Shown here: positions 32,992 through 42,296 of the stretch, in pieces | Layout: each line of letters begins with the position of its first letter | Numbering within the stretch: position 1 is the first letter of the stretch | Assembly (NCBI GenBank): GCA_035559775.1 | Contig: DATMAU010000017.1 | Coordinates: 1 to 50,258, forward strand | Length of the DNA: 50,258 nt | DNA from: AG1 sp035559775 | GTDB lineage: Archaea > Thermoproteota > Thermoprotei_A > Sulfolobales > AG1 | Reading direction: 5' to 3' | Translations under genes and position numbers: made by a program | Notes under the pieces: generated by a model | Databases searched by the model: none | The model's input: the letters and a program-made list of their open reading frames with translations, nothing else | Told to the model about the DNA's origin: nothing

Positions 32992-34554
32992 GTGGCTAAG
33001 GATATAATAGGATGTATCTCTTTGTGGGCAAAGGAGATCGAGGAGAGGATCAAAAAGCTGCGAGAGATGGGTAGAGATCCTTATCTAATAGCATATCGAT
33101 TCGATGTATCATCTCCAGCATTGGAGATAGTATCTAAATATGCATACCTCAAGCCGGGAGACGAGACTAGCGATAGTGTTTCGGTAGCTGGCAGAGTGTG
33201 GCATATTAGGAGGCATGGTAAGATAACGTTCATGGATCTTTATGACAACACGGGTAAAATACAGATCGTTGTTAAGGCCGACACTCTCAGAGAAGATGAT
33301 CGTCCGCTCCTCCAGATCATCGATAAAGGGGATATTATAGGTGTTAGTGGGCGTGTGATCAAAACCAAGGCTGGTGAGGTGTCGATCCTTGCTGAGAGGA
33401 TCGAGATCCTCTCCCTCTCGTGGAGACCCATACCCTTTCACGAGTTCGGGATCAGGGATCCTGAGCAGAGGTATAGAGAGAGGTATTTGGATATACTGCT
33501 AAACTCGAGGATTAGGAGCGCTATTGTGAATCTCTATAAGCTTGAGTATAATATGAGGAGGATCCTCCATGAGAAGGGGTTTGTAGAGGTTCATACGCCC
33601 AAGCTCCAACCGATCTATGGGGGAGCTCTTGCAAAACCCTTTGTAACAAGGATCGAGGCTCTCAAGAGGGATGCGTATTTAAGCATAGCGCCAGAGACAT
33701 ATCTAAAGAGGCTTGTGGTTGCCGGGCTATACAGGGTTTATGAGATAGCAGTCTGCTTCAGGAACGAGGATATAGATGCTACGCACTATCCAGAGTTTGT
33801 GCAGCTAGAGATATACCAGGCTTTTGCAGATTGGAACGATATAATGTCCCTCGTCGAGGAGCTTGTTTCAGAGTCTGTTAAGAGTATCTATGGTGACTAT
33901 AAGGTTGAGGTTAGGAGTGATAGTGATAGCTATACGATAGATTTTAGAAGACCTTGGAAAAGGATCGCTCTGGAGGAGGCTATAGAGAGATACGGTGGTG
34001 TGAAAATAGTTAATAAAGATGAGTCTGAGATCCTAGAAATAGCCAAATCCCTGGGGATCGAGGCTACAGACCCTAGAAGGGGAAAGATCCTCGAGAAGAT
34101 CTTTGAGAAAACAGCACAGCCCAAGATCAACGACCCAACATTTATAACGCTCTTCCCAAGAGACATATCGCCCCTTGCAAGACCCTATAGAAACGATCCC
34201 AAGTATAGCGAGAGGTTCGAGCTATATATAAGGGGGCTTGAAATAGGCAACGGCTACTCAGAGCTGAACAACCCGGTTCTTCAATACCACTTCTTCAAAG
34301 AAGAGGAGGAGTTGAGGAAAAAAGCAGGAAGAGCTGATGTAGAGTCCCACCCAATGGATAAAGACTATGTGAGGAGCCTGGAGTACGGCTTACCCCCTAC
34401 AGGGGGTGTTGGGATAGGGTTATACAGGTTATCAATGGTTCTCTCAGGGCTTAGCTCTATAAAGGATGTGATTCCATTCATATATGTAGTTCCAGACGAG
34501 TTCCAATGCGCGGTTGAACTTAACCCGAACCTCCTAGATCTGTATTTGAAATAG
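32992..34554 (+). CDS. lysS: Lysyl-tRNA synthetase, class II
   Basis: A 520-residue class II synthetase. It has an N-terminal OB-fold anticodon domain (SVAGRVWHIRRHGKITFMDL), motif 1 (RILHEKGFVEVHTPKL), motif 2 (YEIAVCFRNEDIDATHYPEF) and motif 3 (GVGIGLYRLSMVLSG). The RYRERYLDIL and LEIGNGYSELNNP segments identify LysRS rather than AspRS. The start may be ATG 32992 or, more like the family, TTG 33022 (MWAKEIEERIKKLREMG). It is divergent from the thioredoxin-like gene. Confidence 0.93.
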   Translation: MAKDIIGCISLWAKEIEERIKKLREMGRDPYLIAYRFDVSSPALEIVSKYAYLKPGDETSDSVSVAGRVWHIRRHGKITFMDLYDNTGKIQIVVKADTLREDDRPLLQIIDKGDIIGVSGRVIKTKAGEVSILAERIEILSLSWRPIPFHEFGIRDPEQRYRERYLDILLNSRIRSAIVNLYKLEYNMRRILHEKGFVEVHTPKLQPIYGGALAKPFVTRIEALKRDAYLSIAPETYLKRLVVAGLYRVYEIAVCFRNEDIDATHYPEFVQLEIYQAFADWNDIMSLVEELVSESVKSIYGDYKVEVRSDSDSYTIDFRRPWKRIALEEAIERYGGVKIVNKDESEILEIAKSLGIEATDPRRGKILEKIFEKTAQPKINDPTFITLFPRDISPLARPYRNDPKYSERFELYIRGLEIGNGYSELNNPVLQYHFFKEEEELRKKAGRADVESHPMDKDYVRSLEYGLPPTGGVGIGLYRLSMVLSGLSSIKDVIPFIYVVPDEFQCAVELNPNLLDLYLK

Positions 34555-34565
34555 CTATTCGATTA

Positions 34566-34665
34566 ATCCATTAGTTTCACTCCACCCTCACGGTGGGCGA
34601 GGAGGTAAAGATCTTTAGGAAACCCATTAATGGTAAGACCGACCAGGAATCGCTAGGGAGGCTAT
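34566..34665 (+). promoter_or_regulatory. Leader of the TFB-like gene with hairpin and ribosome binding site
   Basis: A small hairpin CCACC-CTCAC-GGTGG at 34577-34593 follows the lysS stop and may end that transcript. GGGAGG at 34653-34658 is a strong ribosome binding site 5-6 bases before the ATG at 34666, so the TFB-like message has a real leader rather than being leaderless. Confidence 0.4.
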
Positions 34666-35343
34666 ATGAATAGATGCTCCTACTGTGGTTCTACAGACAT
34701 TATATATGATTTCAGTAGAGGTTACACTGTGTGCACCAACTGCGGCTCTGTTAACGATATTATATATAATAGTGATTCAGAGCTATATAGCAGGATAGGC
34801 TATTCAGAAGAACCTGGCGCTAGGCATAGGAATCCTCATAGCAATAAACATTGGCACCAGGAGGAAGCGTCAAAACTAGATGGTGTAGGCAGGGCTTACA
34901 AAATATACAGAGGCTTGGTTGGTAAGAAGAGGCTTAAGAAGGGGGTTTTTGTATCTAGTGAAGCCCTACAGGATCTCGTGGCTGGGCGTAAACCAGCCAG
35001 GATCTTTGATCATGTTAATAACAAGGTAGTGATCGAGCTTCTCGAACGAAGTCCCATACTCAAGAAGGTGATCGATATAATGAAGGAATACCCCAGCATA
35101 TATTCAAGAACAACTAGAGGTAAGGCTGCTGCTGCATATATCGCTGCCAAGATGGCTATAAGGGATCCTGTATCCCTGAGCAGTGTCTCTAGATTCTTTA
35201 ACCTTAGCATGGTTCATCTAAGGAGGATAAAGAGATCTTTGGAATCATCCGAGGATCTTCTCAATAAAATTAGCTATATAGAGGATCTATCACGGGAAAT
35301 CGCAGAGGCTGATATGTTTATAAAGAAGCATCTAGGCTCGTGA
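34666..35343 (+). CDS. Truncated TFB-like transcription factor
   Basis: The 225-residue protein begins with a zinc ribbon (CSYCG at 4-8 and CTNCG at 23-27) like that of archaeal TFB, followed by a B-finger-like HRNPHSNKHWHQE region and one cyclin-type helical repeat (RTTRGKAAAAYIAAKMAI, LSSVSRFFNLSMVHLRRIKRSL). Normal TFB has about 300 residues and two cyclin repeats, so one repeat seems missing or strongly changed. It may be a specialised factor, as TFB3 is in Sulfolobales. It is followed 9 bases later by the HerA-like ATPase. Confidence 0.78.
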   Translation: MNRCSYCGSTDIIYDFSRGYTVCTNCGSVNDIIYNSDSELYSRIGYSEEPGARHRNPHSNKHWHQEEASKLDGVGRAYKIYRGLVGKKRLKKGVFVSSEALQDLVAGRKPARIFDHVNNKVVIELLERSPILKKVIDIMKEYPSIYSRTTRGKAAAAYIAAKMAIRDPVSLSSVSRFFNLSMVHLRRIKRSLESSEDLLNKISYIEDLSREIAEADMFIKKHLGS

Positions 35344-35352
35344 GGGATCTTT

Positions 35353-36864
35353 TTGCTAATATTTAGGAAAAAGAACAAGCTACAGGATAGAGCGGGATAC
35401 GATAATGTATTCGAGATCGATGTTGGCGGTAGATCTCTCTACGCTTCTGGGTTTGAGATACTCGTAAAAGTTGCTGGTAAGAGGGATAGAGGCTCTGCTA
35501 GAGATTCTGTGAGGGCTGCTATCGAGAACATGATATATATATTAAGGGAGAGGATGCCTAGATCTTCACAGATCTATGTTGTGACAAGGATAACAAAATA
35601 TCTAGGAGGAACTGTGGTGATCTGTGTTGATAAAAAGGTAGATGTTGGGCAGATGTGCAGGCTCGCATCATCAACGATTGAGGCTCTCTCGGAAAGATCT
35701 GTAAAGATCAGGGAGCTCTCTGAGAAAGAGATTCTCGAGAGCCTTGTAATCCATAGGAAATATGGTGGCAGCTTCCTGGATATGAATGCCTTTTTCGCGG
35801 AAGAGGCATCACCATATATAGACGAGCTACCAGTTCCCAGGATACCTCAAACCAGCGAGGGGATCTTGGTAGGCGAGACCATAAGATCCAAAATAAGGCA
35901 GAAGATCTATTTACCCATAGATACGCTTACAAGACATATAGCGATATTCGGCTCCACAGGCTCTGGAAAATCTACTACTGCAGCAGCTATAGCTACAAGA
36001 TCTAGGGCTAAGGGTGTGAAGGTAATCATACTTGACTGGCATGGGGAGTATAGAGATCTCGTTGGCAGATCAGCCGATTATAGATATATTAGGATAAACA
36101 TGCCTATGGTATCAACAATGCTCAGCGAGTTTATATCTAAACCCACATATATTCTTGAGATATTGGAGAGCGTCCTTGATCTCACACCTGCCCAGAGCTA
36201 TCTCCTATCAACTGTTCTAAGATCTCTTGGAAATGTTAGCGGAACCAATATTTTCACAAAAATAGCCAGTCTATTAGAAGACTATAGAGGTGATGCTAGA
36301 TGGGTTTCCGAAACTAGATTCTCCCTTATGAGGAAGATCCAGCTGTTAGCCGATGAGGAGACAAAAGCACCTATTGATAATGATGTGCTGAGCCATATAC
36401 TCTCGCCAAGCTTATTGATAATAGATCTTTCTGAGATGGAGCGCGAATCACTGAAATCACTATCATCGCTAGCCATATTAAAAGTAACAGAGTTCCTGTC
36501 TAAAAATAATAAGGAGTTCACAGCCCTCAAGAAGCTCGTGATAGTCGATGAAGCTCATCATGTGTTCAGAAGAACAGAGGGTGGATCTGTTATAAGAGAT
36601 ATGCTAGCAGAGACAAGAAAATGGAACTTAGGGTTAGTGATAGTATCACAATCACCAAGCAGTCTTGGCGAGAACTCTCTCAAGAATACCAATACTAAGA
36701 TAATCCATGCCATAAAATCCGACATAGATAGGAAAATAATAAAGGACTCGATAGTAATTCCCAATGATATGGAGGACATGCTACCAGCGATAGGCGTTGG
36801 TGAGGCTATCATAGCTTCTCCAGCATACGACCTTGCAGTCCTCGCAAAGATCTATCCGCCTTAG
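35353..36864 (+). CDS. HerA-like ATPase (DUF87 domain)
   Basis: The 503-residue protein has an N-terminal barrel-like region (about 1-180), then Walker A FGSTGSGKSTT (about 197-207), ILDWHGEY, Walker B LVIVDEAHH and the arginine finger/sensor region LAETRKWNLGLVIVSQSP. This is the HerA/FtsK-like helicase or translocase type that moves double-stranded DNA. It is not adjacent to nurA, rad50 or mre11, so it is probably a paralog of the repair HerA. It starts with TTG and is co-transcribed with the TFB-like gene. Confidence 0.86.
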   Translation: MLIFRKKNKLQDRAGYDNVFEIDVGGRSLYASGFEILVKVAGKRDRGSARDSVRAAIENMIYILRERMPRSSQIYVVTRITKYLGGTVVICVDKKVDVGQMCRLASSTIEALSERSVKIRELSEKEILESLVIHRKYGGSFLDMNAFFAEEASPYIDELPVPRIPQTSEGILVGETIRSKIRQKIYLPIDTLTRHIAIFGSTGSGKSTTAAAIATRSRAKGVKVIILDWHGEYRDLVGRSADYRYIRINMPMVSTMLSEFISKPTYILEILESVLDLTPAQSYLLSTVLRSLGNVSGTNIFTKIASLLEDYRGDARWVSETRFSLMRKIQLLADEETKAPIDNDVLSHILSPSLLIIDLSEMERESLKSLSSLAILKVTEFLSKNNKEFTALKKLVIVDEAHHVFRRTEGGSVIRDMLAETRKWNLGLVIVSQSPSSLGENSLKNTNTKIIHAIKSDIDRKIIKDSIVIPNDMEDMLPAIGVGEAIIASPAYDLAVLAKIYPP

Positions 36865-37140
36865 CGATAGAGCCTTAAGATCTAGTGTTTCGTAATCAGT
36901 AATACTCTAATAGCTCAAAATATTAAATAGAACCGCGGATCTCTTATTAGTAAATATTAGTAAATAGTATAGCCACTTCCCACGATACCCCAGAGGATCT
37001 TGAAAAGATTTATTAGGATCTGGTTGGTTTAGTTTTAATGATGGGTTGGTTTCCATATTGGTTCTTGATAACAAGGGGATCACTGATCCGAACCATCTGG
37101 AGAGCGATCTCCCAGTCATAGATAGCGGTCTCGCTTGGCT

Positions 37141-37252
37141 AGATTTGACAACCACATATGCTCCCACAGGGATAGAGATCCCTTGAGAGAGGTGGAAGCT
37201 CCCTGAGTATAGGAGAACATAGAATAAAATTAACAAACATCCAGGGGCAGAG
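37141..37252 (+). mobile_element. IS200/IS605-like element, copy D (partial, decayed)
   Basis: This stretch matches the right part of copies A-C: a hairpin CAGGGAT-AGAG-ATCCCTTG at 37166-37185, then GAGAGGTGGAAGCTCCCTGAG (copies C and B have GTAGAGGTGGAAGCCCCT), then AAACATCCAGGGGCAG as the right end. The plus-strand frame TTYAPTGIEIP aligns with AAHEPAGSEIL of copy B. The left end GGCTGTTTTCTT is not found, so the copy is truncated or diverged. Sequence from about 37020 may also belong to it. It ends about 50 bases before the nucleotidyltransferase gene. Confidence 0.5.
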
Positions 37253-37301
37253 GGTTTGTGAGGGCTATTATCTAGAGCTCTTCGATAAAAGCATATGGGT
37301 T

Positions 37302-38162
37302 GTGAAGGGGTGTTGCCATGAAGAATCCAGAATAGTAGCTATGCCAAGGCTTGTTGGCGGTCGTAAGTATAAGGACTATAGATCTGCATACGATGTGGTT
37401 AGGAATAGCTATAAGCATTATCTTTCAAAACCACTCTTTACAGCTAGGGAGATCCCTATGGTGCCGGTGAGCGATATTAAGGCTGTGATCCCACCATACA
37501 GGGTGCCTAGATGCTATGATAATGCTACTCTAAATATTACTGCCCATGAGATCATAGAGATCCTTGAGAGACATGTTGGAGGAGAATGGATGATCACTGG
37601 AAGCCTCCTCTACTGCGCTGTTGATGAGAAGTCCGATATAGATGTGATCAGCTATTCAGCCGGGCCCGAGCATTTGAAACGTATAGAGAGCCTCATTAGC
37701 GAGGGGGTCTTTAGAAAACCCACACTCCAAGAGGCTATTGCTGAGGCTCAGGAGGATCTTGAGGGGATGAGTCCGAGAACAAGGGTTCTCCAGATCATGA
37801 GAGGCACGTCAAGCCTATACTATAAGGGTAATAGAGTCACCATTAAGATCGTTAGGTGTGATCGTAAAGAGATCCTTGGGATATGCTCTGAAAAACTTTC
37901 CTCAAGAAGATATGCAGCTATATTGGAGATCGAAGACTTCTCTGAGGGATCGCTATTCCCATACATATATACAGTTAGGATAGCAAAAGCATATAGTGGA
38001 AACACACACGAGGGAGAGAGGCTAATAGCGTACTCCCACAGAGGTAGATACGCCTCGATCGAAGAGGGTTCTAGGTTAGCCTGTATAGGGATTGTGGAAG
38101 AGAGTCTTAACGGTGAGAAATACATCAATCTAGATCAGGGATACTGCTCTTTCTGGGACTGA
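37302..38162 (+). CDS. Predicted nucleotidyltransferase, second paralog (COG2413-like)
   Basis: 286 residues from GTG 37302. The nucleotidyltransferase core is GGEWMITGSLLYCAVDEKSDIDVISYS (residues about 90-116), with the Gly-Ser turn and the DID pair expected to bind metal. Related to the gene at 1159-2169. The codons before 37302 (EGYYLELFDKSIWVVKG) resemble the normal start of this family, but no standard start exists there, and element copy D ends just upstream. The gene may have lost its original start by that insertion, or use the GTG as a shortened start. Confidence 0.72.
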   Translation: MKGCCHEESRIVAMPRLVGGRKYKDYRSAYDVVRNSYKHYLSKPLFTAREIPMVPVSDIKAVIPPYRVPRCYDNATLNITAHEIIEILERHVGGEWMITGSLLYCAVDEKSDIDVISYSAGPEHLKRIESLISEGVFRKPTLQEAIAEAQEDLEGMSPRTRVLQIMRGTSSLYYKGNRVTIKIVRCDRKEILGICSEKLSSRRYAAILEIEDFSEGSLFPYIYTVRIAKAYSGNTHEGERLIAYSHRGRYASIEEGSRLACIGIVEESLNGEKYINLDQGYCSFWD

Positions 38163-38456
38163 GGAGAGTCGTTAACCATAAATTCGAGCTTCATTAGTAC
38201 ACCAAATGCTCGCCCTTGGCTCTCCTCTTTCCCCATCGATCTCGATGTTCGGAATAATTCTAACCTATAACCAGGTAGATTTCTCATAATATTGTGGGAG
38301 AATTAATATCAACCATGTATATCTCCATGAAAACAGGAATAGTTTGCTTAGAGGGCTACCCATACCTATCTAAGCCATAAAAACCTTGATAGTTGGGAAG
38401 ATTATTTTAATAAGAGTTAGAACTGTTATAAATAGCAGGTAGAGGAGCAGAAGGAT
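38163..38456. other. Intergenic region
   Basis: About 295 bases. GAGGAGAG at 38161-38168 and CTCTCCTC at 38219-38226 form inverted arms around 50 bases, which may fold at the end of the nucleotidyltransferase message. A TATA-like ATTATTTTAATAAG at about 38402-38415 could drive the next gene. Nothing else is evident. Confidence 0.35.
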
Positions 38457-38996
38457 ATGCAGCCTCATATTGAGGAGGCAAGAGAGTTTGAGAATGACGG
38501 TAAGCGTTATGTTATAAAGTGGCTTGGAGATCAAAAGGTGGTGTCTGCAGAGCTGGTCTGGGTCTTTGAATATGTTCTAAAATACGTTGTGCCTGAGGAG
38601 AGGACGCCCCCTATATATTATCGGTGGATCCATCAGATGTTGTTGGACGGGAATATAGAGAAATATATATTCAGGGTAATGACCGGCGAGGGGGTTATTA
38701 TAGATACTAAGATACTTGGTAATATTAATGAGATAGATCCTGGAGAGACGTTGATCAACCTATCTGGAGCCTATCTAGCCTCCTATAAAGAGAGGATAAA
38801 GGCTCTCGAGGCGTTTGAGACTGAATCTTTCGATCTAGAGACCACGTTGAAAAAGATGTACAGCGAGATCCGTGGGTTAAACACACTCCCAGCAAGGGTT
38901 GTTCTCCTAGAGACCCTCAGGGATCATGGAGGTGTTAGGGAGCTAAACCAAACAGTCCTTCATGTCAACTGGATATATGTTATGGTTTATAGATAA
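38457..38996 (+). CDS. Hypothetical protein
   Basis: A soluble, slightly acidic 179-residue protein that I do not recognise. It is rich in charged and aromatic residues (ELVWVFEYVLKYVVPEE and YYRWIHQMLLDGNIEKYIF), probably mostly helical, with no membrane segment, signal or cysteine. It begins at ATG 38457. Its neighbours are the predicted nucleotidyltransferase on one side and the SPOUT methyltransferase on the other, but intergenic gaps of 230-300 bases mean it is probably transcribed alone. Confidence 0.65.
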   Translation: MQPHIEEAREFENDGKRYVIKWLGDQKVVSAELVWVFEYVLKYVVPEERTPPIYYRWIHQMLLDGNIEKYIFRVMTGEGVIIDTKILGNINEIDPGETLINLSGAYLASYKERIKALEAFETESFDLETTLKKMYSEIRGLNTLPARVVLLETLRDHGGVRELNQTVLHVNWIYVMVYR

Positions 38997-39231
38997 TAAC
39001 ACAGCAAAACCACAAAAAATCTTCAGTAAATCTGATCCTAGCAACACCAAGCTTTACACCCTTTAGCTAGACGAATAATCACCTCACAAGTAGATCATTA
39101 GAACCACGTAGGATCGATAGCAGTTACCATTCCCGTCATGCAACAACCAATGGAGAAACACTGATTATTGTTATCATAGCTCATAATCCTTCTTTCCAAC
39201 ACTAAAATAGGGATCCTGCCTGACAAAGACT
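38997..39231. other. Intergenic region, nothing recognised
   Basis: About 235 AT-rich bases before the SPOUT methyltransferase gene. I found no gene, guide RNA or tRNA, and no clear TATA box within 40 bases of the next start. Confidence 0.3.
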
Positions 39232-40107
39232 ATGGATAAAGTCTTTGTATGGCCACCACCTGAGAGGGGGCTGGGGTTATCTATACATATACCATCATCC
39301 CTAATAACTGTCGAGCATGGGATAGCGAAGAGAACCATGGTGCTTGGACTCGTTGCTAGGGCGGCAGCGATATTCAGGGTTAGAAAGATACGTGTATATA
39401 GGGATCCTGGGTCTAGTGCTAGAGATCTCGTTTTCATGAGAAAGATCTTGGAGTATATGGCATCACCCCCGTATCTTAGGAAGAAGCTTTTCAAAATAGA
39501 CAGCGATCTCAGAGCCGTGGGTCTCCTACCACCCTTAGCTACCGCGTCCCATGCTACTGAGGAAGATCTTGCTAGGGAGCATATTAGGCCTGCTCTTGCT
39601 CTGAGTGTCGATAGTAGGAATATATGCTTAGAAGCCGGCTTGGCGAGCATCGTTTGTCTAGATGCTAGCAAGGCGAGGTGGGTTAGAAAAGGCGATCTGG
39701 TATATGTGGTTGTTACTCCCAAGGGTAGTGTTAGCCGTCTAGCTACACCGGGGGAAGTTGAGAGCATATATTGGGGATATTCTGTCGAGATCTATGATAG
39801 TCTTAAGGATTCTGTCAAAGCCTCGGATGAGGATCTATATATAGTGTCAACTAAAGAGGGATCCCATGGAGAAGATCTGGGTGTAAGAATAGAGAGTGTG
39901 AGAAAAGGTGTATCAGTGATCTTTGGCTCTCCGGATAAGGATCCTGACGAGATAGCTGAGGAAGAGGGGTGGAATATAGATATACTTAACCATTATAGAC
40001 TCAACAGTGCTCCTCTCCAGGGTGTGAGGAGCATAAGAACATACGAGGCTCTCTACATCACCCTAGCAATTCTGAACAGCATCATCTTCAAGGTTAAACG
40101 GTTTTAA
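39232..40107 (+). CDS. SPOUT-family RNA methyltransferase (COG2106, DUF171)
   Basis: The 291-residue protein belongs to the family that regularly precedes rpl3 in archaea. Markers are the N-terminal FVWPPPERGLGLSIHIPSS, the strand IRVYRDPG, LRKKLFKIDSDLRAVGLLPP, and the C-terminal knot region where APLQGVRSIRTYEALYITLA supplies the SAM-binding loop; an insert with an OB-like strand (GDLVYVVVTPKG) lies between. Target RNA is probably rRNA, given the ribosomal neighbours and the family's predicted uridine methyltransferase role. rpl3 follows after 42 bases. Confidence 0.85.
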   Translation: MDKVFVWPPPERGLGLSIHIPSSLITVEHGIAKRTMVLGLVARAAAIFRVRKIRVYRDPGSSARDLVFMRKILEYMASPPYLRKKLFKIDSDLRAVGLLPPLATASHATEEDLAREHIRPALALSVDSRNICLEAGLASIVCLDASKARWVRKGDLVYVVVTPKGSVSRLATPGEVESIYWGYSVEIYDSLKDSVKASDEDLYIVSTKEGSHGEDLGVRIESVRKGVSVIFGSPDKDPDEIAEEEGWNIDILNHYRLNSAPLQGVRSIRTYEALYITLAILNSIIFKVKRF

Positions 40108-40149
40108 GCTCTCTATACTGAGTATCATTCAGGCAGAGTGTGGTAATGG

Positions 40150-41166
40150 TTGGGGCATAGGAAGTTCTCAGCGCCAAGGAGAGGGAGCCTTGGCTTCAGA
40201 CCTAGGAAGAGGGCGTCTAGACTTGTTCCTAGGATTAGGAGCTGGCCTACTATAAACCTCGACAGAGCAGTGCTACTAGGTTTTATAGGATACAAGGTTG
40301 GGATGACCCACGCTATAATGATAGACGATAGAGAAGGAAGCCCTACCCAGGGGAGAGAGATCTTTGTACCCGTCACGGTTGTGGAGACACCGCCTATTAT
40401 ACCTCTAGCATTCAGAGTATATGCTAGCGACCCGGTTAGGGGGCTCTATACATTTACCGAGGGGTGGATCGAGCCTCCTAAAGAGCTTGAAATCTACAGA
40501 AAGATCGTTGCCTTCAGACCTAACGATGTTGATAAGGCGTTGAAAATGGCTATAGAAGCCTTATCAAAGATCCAGAGGGTATCTGTGATAGTAGCAACAC
40601 AGCCAAAGCTCACAGGCGGTTTAGAGAAGAAGAAACCAGATCTCCTGGAAATAGCTATCGGGGGCCTTGACATTGCAGGGAGACTGGAGTACGCCTCTAA
40701 GATTCTCGGACACCCGGTTAAGGTTTCAGAAGTGTTTTCACCAGGAATGTTTATAGACGTGATCGGGGTTACCAAGGGTAAGGGTTTCCAGGGGGTTATA
40801 AAGAGGTTTGGTGTGAAAGAGCTGCCCAGGTGGCATAAACATAGAAAGGGTAGTAGGAAGGTTGGTGCTAGAAGCCCTGCTAGGAGCACATTCTCAGAGG
40901 TTCCACAGCCTGGCCAGATGGGCTTTCACAGGAGGACTGAGTATAATAAGAGGATATTAAAGATAGGAGAGGATCCTAAAGAGATAAACCCCCTTGGCGG
41001 GTTCCCCCACTATGGTCTCATTAGATCGGATTATCTATTAATACAGGGAAGCCTGCAGGGACCCCCGAAAAGACCCCTAGTGCTAAGATACCCTATAAGG
41101 AATCCTCCGTACAAGGTTAGCGGTGCTCCGAGGATAACGTATATATCTTTGGAGTCAAAGGTATAG
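40150..41166 (+). CDS. rpl3: Large ribosomal subunit protein L3
   Basis: 338 residues in the archaeal/eukaryotic form. MGHRKFSAPRRGSLGFRPRK at the start and the central GVTKGKGFQGVIKRFG followed by RKGSRKVGARSPAR and MGFHRRTEYNKRIL identify L3, which binds near the peptidyl transferase centre. The start codon is TTG at 40150, since the neighbouring ATG at 40146 is out of frame. It leads the conserved L3-L4-L23-L2 order. Confidence 0.97.
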   Translation: MGHRKFSAPRRGSLGFRPRKRASRLVPRIRSWPTINLDRAVLLGFIGYKVGMTHAIMIDDREGSPTQGREIFVPVTVVETPPIIPLAFRVYASDPVRGLYTFTEGWIEPPKELEIYRKIVAFRPNDVDKALKMAIEALSKIQRVSVIVATQPKLTGGLEKKKPDLLEIAIGGLDIAGRLEYASKILGHPVKVSEVFSPGMFIDVIGVTKGKGFQGVIKRFGVKELPRWHKHRKGSRKVGARSPARSTFSEVPQPGQMGFHRRTEYNKRILKIGEDPKEINPLGGFPHYGLIRSDYLLIQGSLQGPPKRPLVLRYPIRNPPYKVSGAPRITYISLESKV

Positions 41167-41177
41167 GGTGATCCTGA

Positions 41178-41996
41178 ATGGGCGCTATAGAGCTTGTCGT
41201 GCCAAGGATCATGAGGCCGCCTGAGGTTAATGTATATAATATCGAGGGTAAGCCTGTCTCTAGAATTGCTCTCCCAGATGTTTTCTCAATACCCGTCAGA
41301 ATCGATCTCATAAGGAGGGCTCACCACGCAGCATTATCAGCATCAATACAACCGCAGGGAAGAGATCCCCTGGCAGGCAAAAGGAGAGTTGGGGAGAGCT
41401 GGGGTATAGGTTATAGTGTTGCAAGGGTTCCAAGGCTTGATAATGGGAGAGCTGTGTTTGCTCCAATGACCCGTGGCGGTAGGAGAGCCCATGCCCCCAC
41501 AACGGCGAAGGTGGTGAGGGAGGAGATAAACCATAAAGAGAGGCTATACGCCATAGCGAGTGCATTATCAGCCACATCTATGAGGGAGTATGTTTTAAAG
41601 AGGGGCCATATAGTGAGCAACGATCTAACGCTCCCAGTAGTTGTCACACAAGATCTCGAGGATCTCGAGAATACCCGTAAGGCTAAGGAGTTTCTAAGAA
41701 ACATTGGTCTGTGGAGCGATATAGAGAGGGTTCAGAGTAGAATTAGAATAAGGGCTGGCAAGGGTAAGATGAGGGGTAGAAGGTATGTTGAGCCGAAGAG
41801 CCTGTTGGTAGTTGTATCTAAACAAGATTCAAAAGCTATAGCAGCCTTTAGAAACATGCCCGGTGTTGATGCTGTTCATATAAACCTGCTAAGCATCGAA
41901 CATCTAGCCCCAGGAGGCGTTCCTGGGAGGCTTATGGTGATATCCGAGGAGGCTGTAAAGATGTTGGGAGAGAGGTTCAGGGTGATCTATATATGA
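41178..41996 (+). CDS. rpl4: Large ribosomal subunit protein L4
   Basis: 272 residues of the archaeal L4 (eukaryotic uL4) form. DPLAGKRRVGESWGIG and the long loop with MTRGGRRAHAPTTAKVV reach into the exit tunnel; the C-terminal HINLLSIEHLAPGGVPGRL is typical. ATG start 11 bases after rpl3; its stop overlaps the rpl23 start by 4 bases. Confidence 0.97.
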   Translation: MGAIELVVPRIMRPPEVNVYNIEGKPVSRIALPDVFSIPVRIDLIRRAHHAALSASIQPQGRDPLAGKRRVGESWGIGYSVARVPRLDNGRAVFAPMTRGGRRAHAPTTAKVVREEINHKERLYAIASALSATSMREYVLKRGHIVSNDLTLPVVVTQDLEDLENTRKAKEFLRNIGLWSDIERVQSRIRIRAGKGKMRGRRYVEPKSLLVVVSKQDSKAIAAFRNMPGVDAVHINLLSIEHLAPGGVPGRLMVISEEAVKMLGERFRVIYI

Positions 41997-42286
41997 GTGA
42001 GGAGGTAAATGCTGAAAGCCCAAGTTTAGATCTACAGAAGATCATAGTGAGACCTGTTTCAAGCGAAAAAGCCATCCTCCTCATCGAGAGAATGAATACG
42101 CTCACATTCATAGTAGCAAGGAGCGCTAATAAGAAACAGATTAAAGAGGCCGTAGAGACCCTCTATGGCGTTAAGGTTATCAGTGTGAGGACACTCATAA
42201 CCAGGACTGGGGAGAAAAAAGCATATGTTAGACTCTCAGATGAATATAAAGCCTCCGATGTTGCTACAAAATTAGGACTACTGTGA
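41993..42286 (+). CDS. rpl23: Large ribosomal subunit protein L23
   Basis: The 97-residue protein has the uL23 fold: IIVRPVSSEKAILLIE, LTFIVARSANKKQIKEAVE, LYGVKVISVRTLIT and KKAYVRLSDEYKASDVA. It forms part of the SRP and Sec docking site at the exit tunnel. ATG start overlaps rpl4 by 4 bases and rpl2 begins 10 bases after its stop. Confidence 0.97.
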   Translation: MSEEVNAESPSLDLQKIIVRPVSSEKAILLIERMNTLTFIVARSANKKQIKEAVETLYGVKVISVRTLITRTGEKKAYVRLSDEYKASDVATKLGLL

Positions 42287-42296
42287 GGATGATCCT

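Noticed and set aside
32862..33053. Upstream extension of the thioredoxin-like frame
   Set aside because: It overlaps the lysS start in the opposite direction and lacks similarity to its paralog, so a later GTG start is preferred.
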